DNA from: Bombyx mori
Taxonomy: Eukaryota > Arthropoda > Insecta > Lepidoptera > Bombycidae
Assembly (NCBI RefSeq): GCF_030269925.1
Contig: NC_085117.1
Coordinates: forward strand, 5,298,231 to 5,362,230
DNA: 64,000 nucleotides
Direction: 5' to 3'
The notes under the pieces are model-generated. The model saw only the letters and a program-made list of their open reading frames with translations. It had not been told where the DNA came from and searched no databases. Below are positions 1 to 10,350 of the stretch, one piece after another; position 1 is the stretch's first letter; each line of letters opens with the position of its first letter. The translations under genes and the position numbers were made by a program.

Positions 1-127
1 CCAGATATGCAAATAAAAACGATTTTAAAAAACTAAGAGCCAAATCTGTTTGATCTGTCTGTGTGATTTGTAGAAACGCGCGAGTCTACTTCGCGTCCTG
101 TACAGTGTTTCCACTATAATTATTTCC

Positions 128-494
128 CCACTTCGGTAAAGCGGCACGACTCGAGAACCCTCTCATCGTGGCCGCCGGTAACTACATTCCCGATTCCGCG
201 GACAGAATGGAAAGCAGTCGACGTCGCCCAAAACACGTCATCTCGGATCCTCCCGATCCACTAACGGTGCTTCTAGGTACTTCAAGCACCGGTCACCGTT
301 CTCGTCGAACCCGTCGCTTGCGACGAAGGGCTCGACGATTAAATTAACTCTCAGACACAGCCCACTGAGTTTCTCGCCGGATCTTCTCAGTGGGTCGCGA
401 TTCCGATCCGGTGGTAGATTGTGCGAAGCACGACTCTTGCTAGGGTTCGTGTTAGCATCGTCGTCAGGTTTGAGCCCCGTGAGCTCACCTACTA
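128..494 (+). mobile_element. jockey-like LINE, 3' end (left part of an interrupted copy)
   Basis: Bases 129-347 encode the last ~72 residues of a jockey-like reverse transcriptase ORF (HFGKAARLENPLIVAAGNY..., then an arginine-rich end), stopping at TAA 345-347. The family 3' UTR follows, with the recurrent core CGCCGGATCTTCTCAGTGGG near 373. The same protein end occurs at 12780 and 61590. The UTR is cut at 494 by the element at 495-2438 and resumes at 2442. Confidence 0.8.
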
Positions 495-1219
495 TAGCCC
501 GAGAGCCCGTGGGATCTACCTGTATGTATTTGACCAGACCTGAATTTTCGTACATTGAGACCCCTATACCTACCATGCATGTAGTGGGGACTCACTAAGC
601 TCAAAGTGGTCGACGCGCCGAGCGCTCAGGTAGGACAGGTACCGATTTTGACGGATTTTAAATCCATTTGATCACGTCTGCCGTTTTGAAATTTTGAAAA
701 TATATGATTATTATTATCGGAAAATAAGAATGGCAGACCATTATCGCGCATTTTACTTTGTGGCAGACCACTTTGAAAATGCAAAATTGCATTGAAAATG
801 CAAAATTTTGAAAGTAATTGACTAGATCTGCCATTGATTTAATAATATGTTGTTTATTATAGTCTTAAAAACTTATATTGATCACGGCAGACCTCTACAT
901 TGCGTACACACATCAACATATAATAAAATCTTAGCTACTACCCGGCCAGATGTATATTATGTTTTCCGTACACTGTTTTAGAGGAATATAATTTACTTGC
1001 GATTTATTTTAGCAATGTATTTACCGAAATTAATATTTTTTTATATTATATATACTAAACTTCATTAGTTAGACAATTAAGAAGTGAATTTTTTATGGAA
1101 TAATTATAAATAATACGGTACAATGCTGATCAAAAAAGAATTCAATTCCTCATTTTTATTTCGTCAAGACAAAATTTAAAAGTGTTAAATCAGTTAAAAA
1201 TATATCATGCATGCATTAC

Positions 1220-1223
<4 letters not shown>

Positions 1224-1261
<38 letters not shown>
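1224..1261. repeat. (TA)n microsatellite
   Basis: Uninterrupted TA dinucleotide run inside the core of the long-inverted-repeat element. Confidence 0.95.
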
Positions 1262-1262
<1 letters not shown>

Positions 1263-1266
1263 ATCT

Positions 1267-1762
1267 TCATTCATCATCATCATCATCATCGGAGTCATCT
1301 TTATCGTTAGGCGACTCGTCTTCATCAACCATTGAATCGAATACTGCAAAAATAAAACATAAATTGTAAAATGAACGTAAATTCATCTGAACATGTTCGA
1401 GAAAGAATTGTTATCAACTTACCAGGAACATTGGTGATTAAGTCACTCACAAAATATGGAAGTTGGTCACCTTCGAACCCTTTGAAGGCATATATGTTGT
1501 CCTGCTCAATCCAACCATACTCCAATGGGTCTAAAGTTGTGAGTTGCTTTTTGTAAGCATTTCTCCAAATAGAAGAAATATAGTGGGCCCTCAAAAGTTG
1601 TTGATAAAGCTCACTCTTATGTATTGAGCTTGCCTCAAATTTTTGATTTTTTTTTCTATAATTTTCATTGATGTCTGAATATTTATAGTTGCTAACGAAT
1701 AGCTGGAACCTTCCATCATCTACATCACTAGATTTTTTGGCATTGTATAGCTGGCAAGTTAA
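1267..1762 (-). pseudogene. C-terminal two-exon remnant of a transposon-encoded protein
   Basis: On the minus strand an open stretch from about 1762 to 1423 reads ...DVDDGRFQLFVSNYKYSD..., ...RAHYISSIWRNAYKKQL..., DPLEYGWIEQDNIYAFKGF and EGDQLPYFVSDLITNVP. It ends at a consensus donor (GTAAGT, 1422-1417). A TTTTGCAG acceptor at 1344 joins in frame to an exon (1343-1267) coding VFDSMVDEDESPNDKDD plus an acidic run of aspartates, then TGA at 1269-1267. The upstream part is missing because the right inverted-repeat arm starts at about 1773. I do not recognise the family. It is probably the tail of the parent element's own protein, since it lies between the two arms and keeps a functional-looking intron. 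A captured host gene end is the alternative. Confidence 0.5.
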
Positions 1763-2441
1763 ATGTTGAATGATAAAAATGAGGAATTGAATTTTTTTTT
1801 GGTCAGCATTATACCGTATTATTTATAATTATTCCATAAAAAATTCACTTCTTTATTGTCTAACTAATGAAGTTTAGTATATAGAATATAAAAAAAATAT
1901 TAATTTCGGTAAATACATTGCTAAAGTAAATCGCAAGTAAATTATATTCCTCTAAAACAGTGAACGGAAAACATAATATACATCTGGCCGGGTAGTAGCT
2001 AAGATTTTATTATATGTTGATGTATGTACGCAATGTAGAGGTCTGCCGTGATCAATATAAGTTTTTAAGACTATAATAAACAACATATTATTAAATCAAT
2101 GGCAGATCTAGTCAATTACTTTCAAAATTTTGCATTTTCAATGCAATTTAGCATTTTCAAAGTGGTCTGCCACAAAGTAAAATGCGCGATAATGGTCTGC
2201 CATTCTTATTTTCCGATAATAATAATCATATATTTTCAAAATTTCAAAACGGCAGACGTGGTCAAATGGATTTAAAATCCGTCAAAATCGGTACCTGTCC
2301 TACCTGAGCGCTCGGCGCGTCGACCACTTTGAGCTTAATGAGTCCCCACCTCATGCATGGTAGGTATAGGGGTCTCAATGTACGAAAATTCAGGTCTGGT
2401 CAAATACATACAGGTAGATCCCACGGGCTCTCGGGCTACTA

Positions 2442-2492
2442 GTTACGGTTACGCTGGAATAGCCTCTCTAGGCTACCAGCTTAGGTAGGAGA
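2442..2492 (+). mobile_element. jockey-like LINE 3' UTR, right part of the interrupted copy
   Basis: Continues the 3' UTR cut at 494: GTTACGGTTACGCTGGAATA, then the stem CCTCTCTAGGCTACCAGCTT and an A-rich tail. Confidence 0.8.
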
Positions 2493-3639
2493 AAAAAAAA
2501 ATGATTTCCTTTCCCCATGCTTCAATTCAAATTTCCCCTTCTCAGGGCTTTTTTCCCCTCAAAAAATTTTCTGCTGTAGTTTTTACTTTCGGCCCTAGTA
2601 GCTGTAGTAACTAAAAAAAGAAAAGTCTATCGATTTTCTTCTATAGCCTGCCCACGCCTCTTATGCTATGATAATATTATTTACGAAATGGTTGCATCAA
2701 TCCTGTGTGTACCTAAATCTGGTTTGAAAAGAACGGGAACAACTTCTGTACAACTAATGAAAAATCAACTAGAAATACCACACTTTAAGTTTGTACAGTA
2801 CAATGCAACTGCAAGCGAATCTAAAAAAATTAGACTAAGCATGAATAAAGTAATTAAACGATTTGTATTTTATTTATAGCCTCACCAGTTTTCCTTTTTT
2901 TGTCAAAATGTTAATACAAAATTTACAGCCATTTTTAAATAAACTCATATAAAAATCAATTTTCAACAATACACATATTGTTTGTGTTAAGATTTCATTT
3001 ATAATAATGCTTAAGAATTATTTAATATTAAAAAGATATATTTTTCGTGAAATAATAATTTTTTTTGTAATAAATTACTATCGCAAATCATAAAATAAAT
3101 GCTATATTGTATACTGCTTTGATTAATATGTATAATAATTGACATCAGTCAGGGGTGCTGATATTAAATGACCGTACATACTATTAACCGACTTTTTCGT
3201 CCACAGCCAGATAATATTAGAGGCCGGGCAAGCCCGTAGGATATTTGTGCCAGAGTCACACTCAAGGGTTCAAAGAGACGCATGCGGCACCGAAGCCGCA
3301 CTTTACCGACCTCTGACCTAACCTAATGATAAATAATCGAATTGGGCCAATTCGGATGAAATTGAATAAAATGAGATGGACTAAAGTCTGTAAAGTCGTG
3401 ATTATTTACGTACTGTTACGTCAATTGAGTTTTTGCAAGAATCGGAGAAGCCACGTCTAGCGACTTTGTTTCATTTTCACCACACTCGTGCAGTTTCTAA
3501 GATGTTAGGTATACGATTTACAAACCGACATTATTGCACAATATTTAAACCTAAAGAAACACGGTTAATATCTAATAAAATGTTCACATTCACACAATTT
3601 CATCTGTCGTGCTGCCGCCAAAAATTCAACCATATTAAA
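2493..3639. other. no gene seen; AT-rich intergenic sequence
   Basis: Only chance frames are present. A GC-richer 100-bp patch at 3215-3320 resembles degraded repeat sequence but was not identified. Confidence 0.6.
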
Positions 3640-4186
3640 TAATAGGTTGGGGAAAAGTTTTTTCGCATTAAAGTATGTATGAACTTGTAATAAAATCTCT
3701 TTCGTTTGGTATCATTAAAGGTTTAAATTTTAAAGAAGATAATTCCAAATTCAAATTAGGTTAATGTGTGATTTTTATTTATTTTTCTTACTGTCAAGGT
3801 AAGTGAATCTAATGAAGAAATTCGATACAATTTAAAATTTTACTACAAAAAAGGTAAAAATGTGGTGCTAGGAGGTGTTAATGCATCCGCTGTATAGTCC
3901 TGACCTTGCACCTTCAGATTTCCACCTGCTTCGGTCTTTTCAGAATTCGTTAGGCAGTGTCAGGTTAACATCACGAGAGGACTGCCAAAACCAGTTGTCG
4001 CGGTATTTTGATTAGAAGACCCAAAATTTCTATAGCAATGTGATCATATCCCTACTACCTACAAGATGGCAAAAAGCTATCGAACAGAATGGTACCTACA
4101 TACTTTAGATAAATGTAAATAAACTATATTAAAAATTGTTGTGAATTTTCTTAAAAATGCGAAGGAACCCTTTCCCCAACCTATTA
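3640..4186 (+). mobile_element. internally deleted mariner-family element
   Basis: Ends are inverted repeats: TAATAGGTTGGGGAAAAG at the left and its complement CTTTCCCCAACCTATTA at the right, at a TA target. An N-terminal transposase scrap near 3805 (EIRYNLKFYY-like) joins directly to C-terminal sequence reading YSPDLAPSDFHLLRS-like across 3890-3950. Most of the catalytic domain is therefore deleted, and the rest contains stops and frameshifts. Non-functional. Confidence 0.75.
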
Positions 4187-4315
4187 ATATGGAATCTTTT
4201 CGAAATTCAATTCCAACGCACTTTGGATCTTATTTACAGTCCTACAAACGTATATTTCTACGTTTTAATGTCGCTTCTACTACCTATTTACCTACGCGAC
4301 CACAGAAACTGATTT

Positions 4316-4875
4316 TTTTCTACCTACCCGTTCGCTGGTAGCTTAAGCGGCCATTCCAGCCATGCACTGACTGGTAGGTGGTAGTTCACGGGCTCAACTT
4401 GAGAGAATTTGCTATTGCCCTATCAAGAGCAGTGCTTCGCAGAATCTAAAGCCGGATCGGAATCGCGACCTACTGAGAAGATCCGGCGAAAAACTCAATG
4501 GACTGTGTTTGTGGGCTATTTTGTTCGTCGAGGACGGTGACCGGTGCTTGAGGTACCTAAAAGAACGGATATTGGTTCGGGAAGGTCCGAGATGACGTGC
4601 TTAGAGCGACGGAGCGGCGACTGTTTACCGTTCGGGCCGCAAGATCGGTTGTAGCTTCCGGCGGCCACGCTAAGAGGCTTATCATGTCGCACCGTCTTCG
4701 CGAAATGGCGCACTGGTGCTCTTTTCTACTTACTAATGGAAAGCAGTTCCAAGTCGTTCGTTCCTCACGAACCACGGTGCTCCGACGGTTATCCTGCAAA
4801 AAAGGTATTGAATAAAGTTGCGGGCCACGTGAGCGAACACTACACTTGCATGGGTCATTACGGAACCTAGGCAAG
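4316..4875 (-). mobile_element. jockey-like LINE 3' end, minus strand, degenerate
   Basis: Reverse complement of the family 3' UTR (4316-4510), preceded in element order by a frameshifted reverse-transcriptase C-terminus (about 4510-4875) with recognisable pieces such as VAAGSYNRSCG and APWFVRN-like sequence. Confidence 0.75.
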
Positions 4876-4922
4876 TTTTGTAGAGAGCCGCCTTATTTTG
4901 AAGTACAGTATGCTTTGTGTGA

Positions 4923-5061
4923 GTTTTTTAACGTTCTCCATAGCGTAAAAGTTAGCTCAAATTTGTATGGAGTCGGAACGCTTGCCTACGTTTGCCGGTA
5001 GGGCGCTGCTTCAACTGCATACAAAGTGGTAGATTTTGCGCTATCGGTAACGTTAAAAAAC
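4923..5061. mobile_element. 139-bp MITE-like element with inverted ends
   Basis: Starts GTTTTTTAACGTTCTCCATA and ends TATCGGTAACGTTAAAAAAC, imperfect complements over ~28 bp. Truncated relatives start with the same GTTTTTTAACGTTCTCGAT at 5645, 30134 and 57543, each followed by the same GTTGGAACGTTTGCCTACG-type body. I could not define a target-site duplication. Confidence 0.6.
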
Positions 5062-5074
5062 TTTCATCGGATAG

Positions 5075-5102
5075 AAATTCTCTTGCCGCGGCAAGAGAAT
5101 TT
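5075..5102. repeat. perfect 28-bp palindrome
   Basis: The half-site AAATTCTCTTGCCG is followed at once by its exact reverse complement, with no spacer, 13 bp beyond the MITE-like element. Confidence 0.9.
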
Positions 5103-5519
5103 GCCGAAGCTTACTCCTTAATTTTGGATTCGTACCGAAATTCGGCGGATAGATGGCGCCAGTACAAGCGATATTCTTGGAACCCATAGCCTTCAACACG
5201 GCTTGGTTAATTTGTAACATTAACATAACAATACAATTGAAGACATCTGTTTAAATATGTAATTGGTAATTTTATATTGTCCGTTTCGCTATCAGCTTAC
5301 TTATGTTCAGACTTTGTATATTTGTTTAAATTAATTACATGGCATAAGTACGGATACGAGACATATTCCATTACAAGGCGAATCTACATAAATATATTAA
5401 AAGTAACTATAGTGTTTAACTCTTCTCGTTTTTGTAGTTTCAAACGCAAAACCCGAGAAGCGTGGGTGGTGCTAAGCATTATGTGTAAACTCAATCGTAG
5501 ACAATAAACGCACAGCCCT

Positions 5520-5640
5520 CGTCGTCCTAGCCATGTCCTTTCGCATCCTCCCGATCCATTCTCGGTGATTTTTAGGTGTTCCAAGCACAGGACACTATTT
5601 TCGCCGGAACTTGTCAATGGGTCACGAATCCGTGTGCTTA
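5520..5640 (+). mobile_element. degenerate jockey-like LINE C-terminal/3' UTR scrap
   Basis: Contains CATCCTCCCGATCCATT and AGGTGTTCCAAGCAC, matching the RT C-terminal coding end of the better copies at 240 and 61710. Frames are broken. Confidence 0.5.
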
Positions 5641-5644
5641 GTGT

Positions 5645-5750
5645 GAGTTTTTTAACGTTCTCGATAGCGTAAAAGCTAACTCAAATTTGTATGCAGTTGG
5701 AACGTTTGCCTACGTTTGCCGCTAGGGGCGCTGTTCTAACTGCATACATG
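5645..5750 (+). repeat. truncated copy of the 4923 MITE-like family
   Basis: Matches 4923-5025 closely (GTTTTTTAACGTTCTCGAT through GCCGCTAGGGGCGCTGTTC) but lacks the right inverted end. It is followed by a scrap of LINE 3' UTR near 5785-5815. Confidence 0.65.
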
Positions 5751-5929
5751 CGTTATGCACCCCGATCGGGTATTCGATTCCGCACTACTCTTGCTAGGTC
5801 AGATGTTAGCAAAGGGTGTATCATGATGCTCTTCATGAACGGAGCAGACGTATGCGTTAACATGGGCCAGAGGATGGCTGCTTATATTACTACCAGCCTA
5901 GCGGACTGTTGTTCCTACAGCCACTGGTA

Positions 5930-6509
5930 GCGATCTCGACGAGCTTTCGACATAGTCTGTGGTACAGACATAGAAAGCCCGCCAAATTCAGGTTTAAATG
6001 TGTAATAGCGGTGGTTTATTATCTGTTTAATATCTGTGAAAACAAAGCCGCTGGACGTAGCTTTTCGGGATCCTCCACAACGCCCACTGAAAATTTTTCA
6101 GTAATAAATAACCACCATTTTACTGAGATTATATTTAATCCCATATCATCTCATCTTAATTTCATCTCAAATTAATCATCTTCATTTCATTTCATTCAAT
6201 ATTATCACTTTTCATAAAAATAAGAATATAAATCAAAATAGCTTGACCTAAAGGTTACCAGGCCATAAAATCCCTTAAAAAAGCCCGTCAAAAGTGTAAA
6301 ATGTAAAATTGCACTGATAATATTTTAATTGTACAATGTGTGCCCGCGAATCCGTACTCATGAACAAATCTTGGACATGATGGTGCCGTCTGCGGGTAAC
6401 AGACTCAATAAATACCGATGTTGATATTCGTAACAATTTTAATAAGTATCTACGCATTAATTTTGGATAAACGTTGCTTAGCACAACTTAAGATCGTGTA
6501 TTATATTTT
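5930..6509. other. no gene seen; AT-rich intergenic sequence
   Basis: Only short chance frames. No repeat family seen elsewhere in this window was recognised. Confidence 0.55.
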
Positions 6510-6854
6510 ATTAACCAACCGCCTTTTTTTTTCGGACCGGGGGCCGAACCTCCTACGAGGTCCCCGCGCCTAGGGGGCGCGCGGGGTATCTGAGACTCAA
6601 CGATCTGCAGGTGTTGAGAGCAGACCGCGGGCCAAAGCGGTGTTGAGAGCAGACCGCATCGCAGTCCGCAGCCGCCGACGCGCCGTCCCGTCCTCCTGGT
6701 GCCATCGGGTTAGAGTGACGGTAGCGTGCAGCGTAGCCTCAACCCCCTTAGGTCGCCCTGTGACCATCACCGGGAGGAGACTGCCTCCTCATAGGGGCCG
6801 GAGCTGGACAAACGCCCTCCTCCGACCTCCGGCTCGACGGCATTAACCAACCGC
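6510..6854 (-). mobile_element. retroposed LINE 3' end with 13-bp target-site duplication
   Basis: A GC-rich block (6523-6841) begins with a T-run, the poly(A) tail on the minus strand. It is bounded by direct repeats ATTAACCAACCGC at 6510-6522 and 6842-6854. Core motif CGAACCTCCTACGAGGTCCC is shared with the copy at 7008. No intact ORF. Confidence 0.85.
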
Positions 6855-6996
6855 ATGCTTAAAGTCAAACCACGTTGGGTTATAACTCCAGACCCATAAT
6901 GATTTTAACGAATTGTAATGAAAATCGAAATAAATATACAATTGTTATTTCACGTTAAAAACAAGTTATACATAATTGCGTTGGGTAATACGTGAG

Positions 6997-7690
6997 TCGA
7001 CACATCCTTTTTTTTTTTTTTTTTCGGGTAGAGGGCCGAACCTCCTACGAGGTCCCCGCGCAAAAGGGGCGCGCGGGGTATGTGAGACTCTACGATCTGC
7101 ATGGTGTTATGAGCAGACCGCGGGACCAAGGATTTTAGGGCCCACCCACTAAACGACTCCCCTGCACTCTTACACCCGACGTCCGATCCCCTCCGAGGTC
7201 AGAACCCGGATGAGGTAGGGGGGTTACCGCGGTCAACACTACAACCAGACGGCGCGGCTCACCCCAAGGACGCCCAGCCGACGGAGCCTTCGAGGCGAAT
7301 CGAAGGCTCTGAAACGTCGGCCGTCTCGGTACGGCAGCCCGTCGGGCCGCCCAGACGGTGCCGCTGGTGTCCCGGAATACCCCGCTGGACCAGAACCAGC
7401 CTGCCGGGTCGGGACGCGATACACCGTCGACCGGTCGCTCTATTTACTCCATGGCAGCGCGCTAGAGTGCTGGTAGCGCGCCGCGCGGCCTCACCCCCTC
7501 AGGTCGCCCCTTGACCTTCACCGGGGGGAGTTCGCCTCTTACAGGGGCCGAAGTCGGACAAAAGCCCTTCTGCGGCCCCCGGCTCGGCGGCGACGGATAG
7601 GTGCGGAGAGGGATGAGCTCTCCCTCTCTCGTTCCGCCGCCTCCTTCTGCGAGATGGTGCACTCGCAGAAGTCGAGCATCGACACATCCT
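6997..7690 (-). mobile_element. second retroposed copy of the same GC-rich LINE family
   Basis: A 17-T run at about 7008 (minus-strand poly(A)) is followed by CGAACCTCCTACGAGGTCCC and ~650 bp of GC-rich sequence. The direct repeats TCGACACATCC(T) lie at 6997-7008 and 7679-7690. Minus-strand frames are arginine, proline and glycine rich and show no recognisable domain. This is most likely a 5'-truncated non-LTR retrotransposon. Confidence 0.8.
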
Positions 7691-7859
7691 AATATCCCTG
7701 TCGCGCGTACGTCGTGACGGGTTCGGAGGGAACCCCTGCTAGGTTTACTTCCTAGCTTGGCTCCTCATTGAATCTGTGGCTGATTACGGCATATTCTTAA
7801 GAATCAGGCTTAAGGAGTGTTCAAAAAAAGAGTAAAGCGTGGTGCTTAAACTGGTTGGG

Positions 7860-8225
7860 TAAGGTCCTAAGGGACCTAAGGCTATGCTCAACTTCTACGA
7901 GTCCACCGTCTCGCAGGAGGTGGCGGAAGGAGAGGGGGAGAGCTCTTCCTTATTCGCACTGATCCGTCGCCGCTGAGCCCGGGGTCCATGAGAGCGTACG
8001 TCCCGGCCCCCATAGAAGGCGGTCTCCCTCCGATGGTGAAGATTGGCGTTGAAGATTGGCCTCCGATGGGCGACCTGAGAGGTTCGGGGCTAGAGTAGCG
8101 CCTCGCCCAGGAGTAACATCGTAAGAGCGATCGATTGTCGTTATATTGCGTTCCGAGTTGGCGGGCTGGTTCCGACCCAATGGGGTAGTCCCGGGACACC
8201 AACAGCACCACCTGCGAGTATTTTA
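7860..8225. other. GC-rich block, possible non-LTR retrotransposon remnant
   Basis: The plus-strand frame from 7884 reads MLNFYESTVSQEVAEGEGES and SSLFALIRRR before a stop; the minus strand is also open for ~117 codons. The composition is far GC-richer than the surroundings and like retrotransposon ORF1 ends. No motif identifies it. Confidence 0.3.
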
Positions 8226-8280
8226 TTAGAAAGCTTGGCACCTTTCTGACCTTGGAGGGTCTTGTAAGTCAGCTCAATTA

Positions 8281-8350
8281 GATACCACCCTGCCTAGTTC
8301 TACCATGAATCGTTAATGCGTTTCGGTTTGAAGGGTAGGGCTGCCGTTGT
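8281..8350 (+). mobile_element. Bm1 SINE fragment (middle part)
   Basis: Contains TAATGCGTTTCGGTTTGAAG, the commonest Bm1 core in this window, then diverges. Confidence 0.65.
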
Positions 8351-8374
8351 ATTTCTATTCTGTTTGCTCTATAC

Positions 8375-8412
8375 GAATGAACCGGGCGTCTTATCCTTTA
8401 GGCCGTGACGGC
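8375..8412 (-). mobile_element. Bm1 tRNA-like head scrap
   Basis: GCGTCTTATCCTTTAGGCCG is the complement of the Bm1 A-box region; the rest is lost. Confidence 0.45.
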
Positions 8413-8419
8413 TTCCATA

Positions 8420-9090
8420 TTATTCTGATCGAAGCCCCATTGTTCATAAACATGCAAAAAGATTTGGCTCACTCGTCTGCCGAGCGTATTATCTTTACAC
8501 ATGGCGTGCGTCATCAATATTATACTCGCATGTAATTCGAAATCAATTAATTCGTAAACACACACCGCAACCGATGTTCTAAGGATGTCCTTTCAATCTC
8601 AACGGCGGCACGACTTCAGTGAAAAATCATTTAAGTAATGTAGCAAGCCGAAATACTGCGGCCACAACTTTCAAACAGCGATATTAGGAGCGGTACAAGC
8701 TGTTAGATTTTTGTCGACCCACCTTACCCCATGTGAGGTAGATATGAAACGCAAGACCTAGCCTACAACTCTTTCCAAACCACCTTTGAAGAAGGATCAC
8801 TGAATGCTGATAAAACACAAAGGTACTCGCGCTAAAATTGATTCGTCTCACGGCTTTTCGTACCGTTCCTGTATCTCCAAATTAATTTAAAACAATCCAC
8901 TTATACACGATTAATAAAATCGGTTCAATTGTGCAAATATATTTAATCGTAAATAACGACTATTGCGTTTTCAATGTGTTTGAACAGCACGCGTGCTTGT
9001 AGTTTTAACGTAGCATTAAGACGGCATGCCGAACTGAAGCAATGAGGTTATTATTCGTCAGAAGCCTAAAGGATTCATCACTTAAACCAT
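8420..9090. other. no gene seen
   Basis: Unremarkable sequence with short chance frames only. Confidence 0.5.
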
Positions 9091-9092
9091 TT

Positions 9093-9278
9093 AGAAGTCG
9101 TCCCGGTCTAATGGATAAGACGCCCGGTGCATTCGTTTGTAGCGAGGCATCAGTGTGCGAATCCCGCAGGCGGGTACCAATTGTTCTAATGAAATACGTA
9201 CTTAACAAAATGTTCAAAATTGACATCGACGGTGACGGAATAACATATCTCGTCCACCCATCTTAACAATAAAAAAAC
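9093..9278 (+). mobile_element. Bm1 SINE with large internal deletion
   Basis: The tRNA-derived head is well preserved (A box in CGGTCTAATGGATAAGACGC; B box GTGCGAATCCCGCAGGC). It runs to GGTGACGGAATAACAT and then joins directly to the extreme 3' end CTCGTCCACCCATCTTAACA plus A-tail. About 250 bp present in other copies are missing, yet both termini are kept. Confidence 0.8.
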
Positions 9279-9299
9279 AGTTAACAACGAAAGACTTAA

Positions 9300-9900
9300 T
9301 GTATAATTGAAACCTTTTTAAGATTTTTACTTTGGTGATCGTGGTGGTGTTGCGGCGCTTCACCAAACGTCGCCATTTCTCGCGTACCGCGGCCTTCTTG
9401 TGCACTCGTTGACGGGACCGCTTAGAGCTGCCTTCATTTAGTCGGTCTGTCGTATCGGTGATCTGCCGCGCGGTCTTGTACCTTTTATCATGCCCTGCAC
9501 CACAAGACGCTCAACTGAGTCGTCACCCCGCCGCGACACATGCCCGAAGAAAGCGAGAATGCGACCATGAACGATGGAGGATAGTCGCTACTTGATGTCA
9601 AGTTCCTGTAGATTGAATCGTTCTGAACTCCGTCCACGATATTTACAGCATTCTTCTCCAGCCCCACATTTCGAGAGCATCTATCCTCTTTTTCTCAATT
9701 TCTCTTGTCCAGGTCTCAGCAGCATAAAGAAAAATGGGGAGGACCAGCGCTCTTACAAGTCTAATTTTAGTGGCTTTGGTGATATTTCGATTCCTATTTT
9801 CTTCAACCTGTCCACGGCTGACCTCGAAATAGTCATACGTCGTTTGATTTCATCAACGCACCCGCCACTGCTCAAAATCAGTACACCCAAGCACCCACCT
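9300..9900 (-). mobile_element. RTE/CR1-type LINE reverse transcriptase, C-terminal part
   Basis: Minus-strand frames read CVDEIKRRMTISRSAVDRL, ...AAETWTREIEKKRIDALEMW, GWRRML and HGRILAFFGHVSRRGDDSVE, separated by stops and frameshifts. This is the classic C-terminal half of an endonuclease-reverse transcriptase. The upstream part is at 10158-10350, displaced by a Bm1 insertion. Confidence 0.75.
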
Positions 9901-9901
9901 T

Positions 9902-10151
9902 TTACTGGTGGTAGGACCTCTTGTGAGTCCGCACGAGTAGGTACCATCGCCCCGCCCATTTCTGCCGTAAAGCAGTAATGCGTTTCGATTTGAAGGGTGG
10001 GGCAGCCGTTCTAACTATACTGAGACCTTACTCGTAGAACTTATATCTCAAGATGTGTGGTGCATTTACGTTGTAGATGTCTTAGGGTTCCAGTAACCAC
10101 TTAACACCAGGTGGGCTGTGAGCTCGTCCACAAATCTAGGCAATAAAAAAA
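9902..10151 (+). mobile_element. Bm1 SINE 3' two-thirds, inserted in a LINE
   Basis: Runs from ACTGGTGGTAGGACCTCTTG to the A-rich tail after TCTAGGCAATAAA. It splits the minus-strand LINE whose two parts flank it. Confidence 0.85.
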
Positions 10152-10157
10152 AAGTAC

Positions 10158-10350
10158 GACATCGCAAATCGCAATTTTTGTGACCTCTGGCGAGTTATTA
10201 TTAGCACGGTCGACAATCATGACACTTGTCTTGTAGCGGTTAATTTTAAGTCCGAAGTCAAGACTGACACGTTCCACTCTGCTTCTGGCTGACTCCTGAC
10301 GCGACTAAAGTGATGTCGTCTGCATAACGAAGATTTGAATCTTTCGACCT
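10158..10350 (-). mobile_element. LINE reverse transcriptase catalytic segment
   Basis: The minus strand reads SNLRYADDITLVASG, containing the RT catalytic YADD, followed by degenerate sequence matching the region just upstream of the 9300-9900 portion. This is the displaced upstream part of the same copy. Confidence 0.75.

Larger units (their letters stand above)
495..2438. mobile_element. DNA transposon with ~665-bp terminal inverted repeats (fold-back type)
   Basis: The outer ends TAGCCCGAGAGCCCGTGGG (495) and its reverse complement (ending 2438) start inverted repeats reaching about 1159 and 1773, with only scattered mismatches. A 3-bp duplication, CTA, flanks the element (492-494 and 2439-2441). 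Removing the element restores the LINE 3' UTR seen intact elsewhere (for example at 35811), which proves insertion. The core holds a (TA)n tract and a minus-strand coding remnant. A 3-bp duplication fits PIF/Harbinger, CMC or Zator groups; I cannot assign the superfamily. Near-identity of the arms suggests recent insertion or arm conversion. Confidence 0.85.

Noticed and set aside
7888..8241. 117-codon minus-strand frame in GC-rich block
   Set aside because: GC-rich sequence opens frames on several strands; composition suggests a retroelement remnant rather than a gene.
9574..9978. 134-codon plus-strand frame
   Set aside because: Antisense shadow of the minus-strand LINE reverse transcriptase, running into Bm1.
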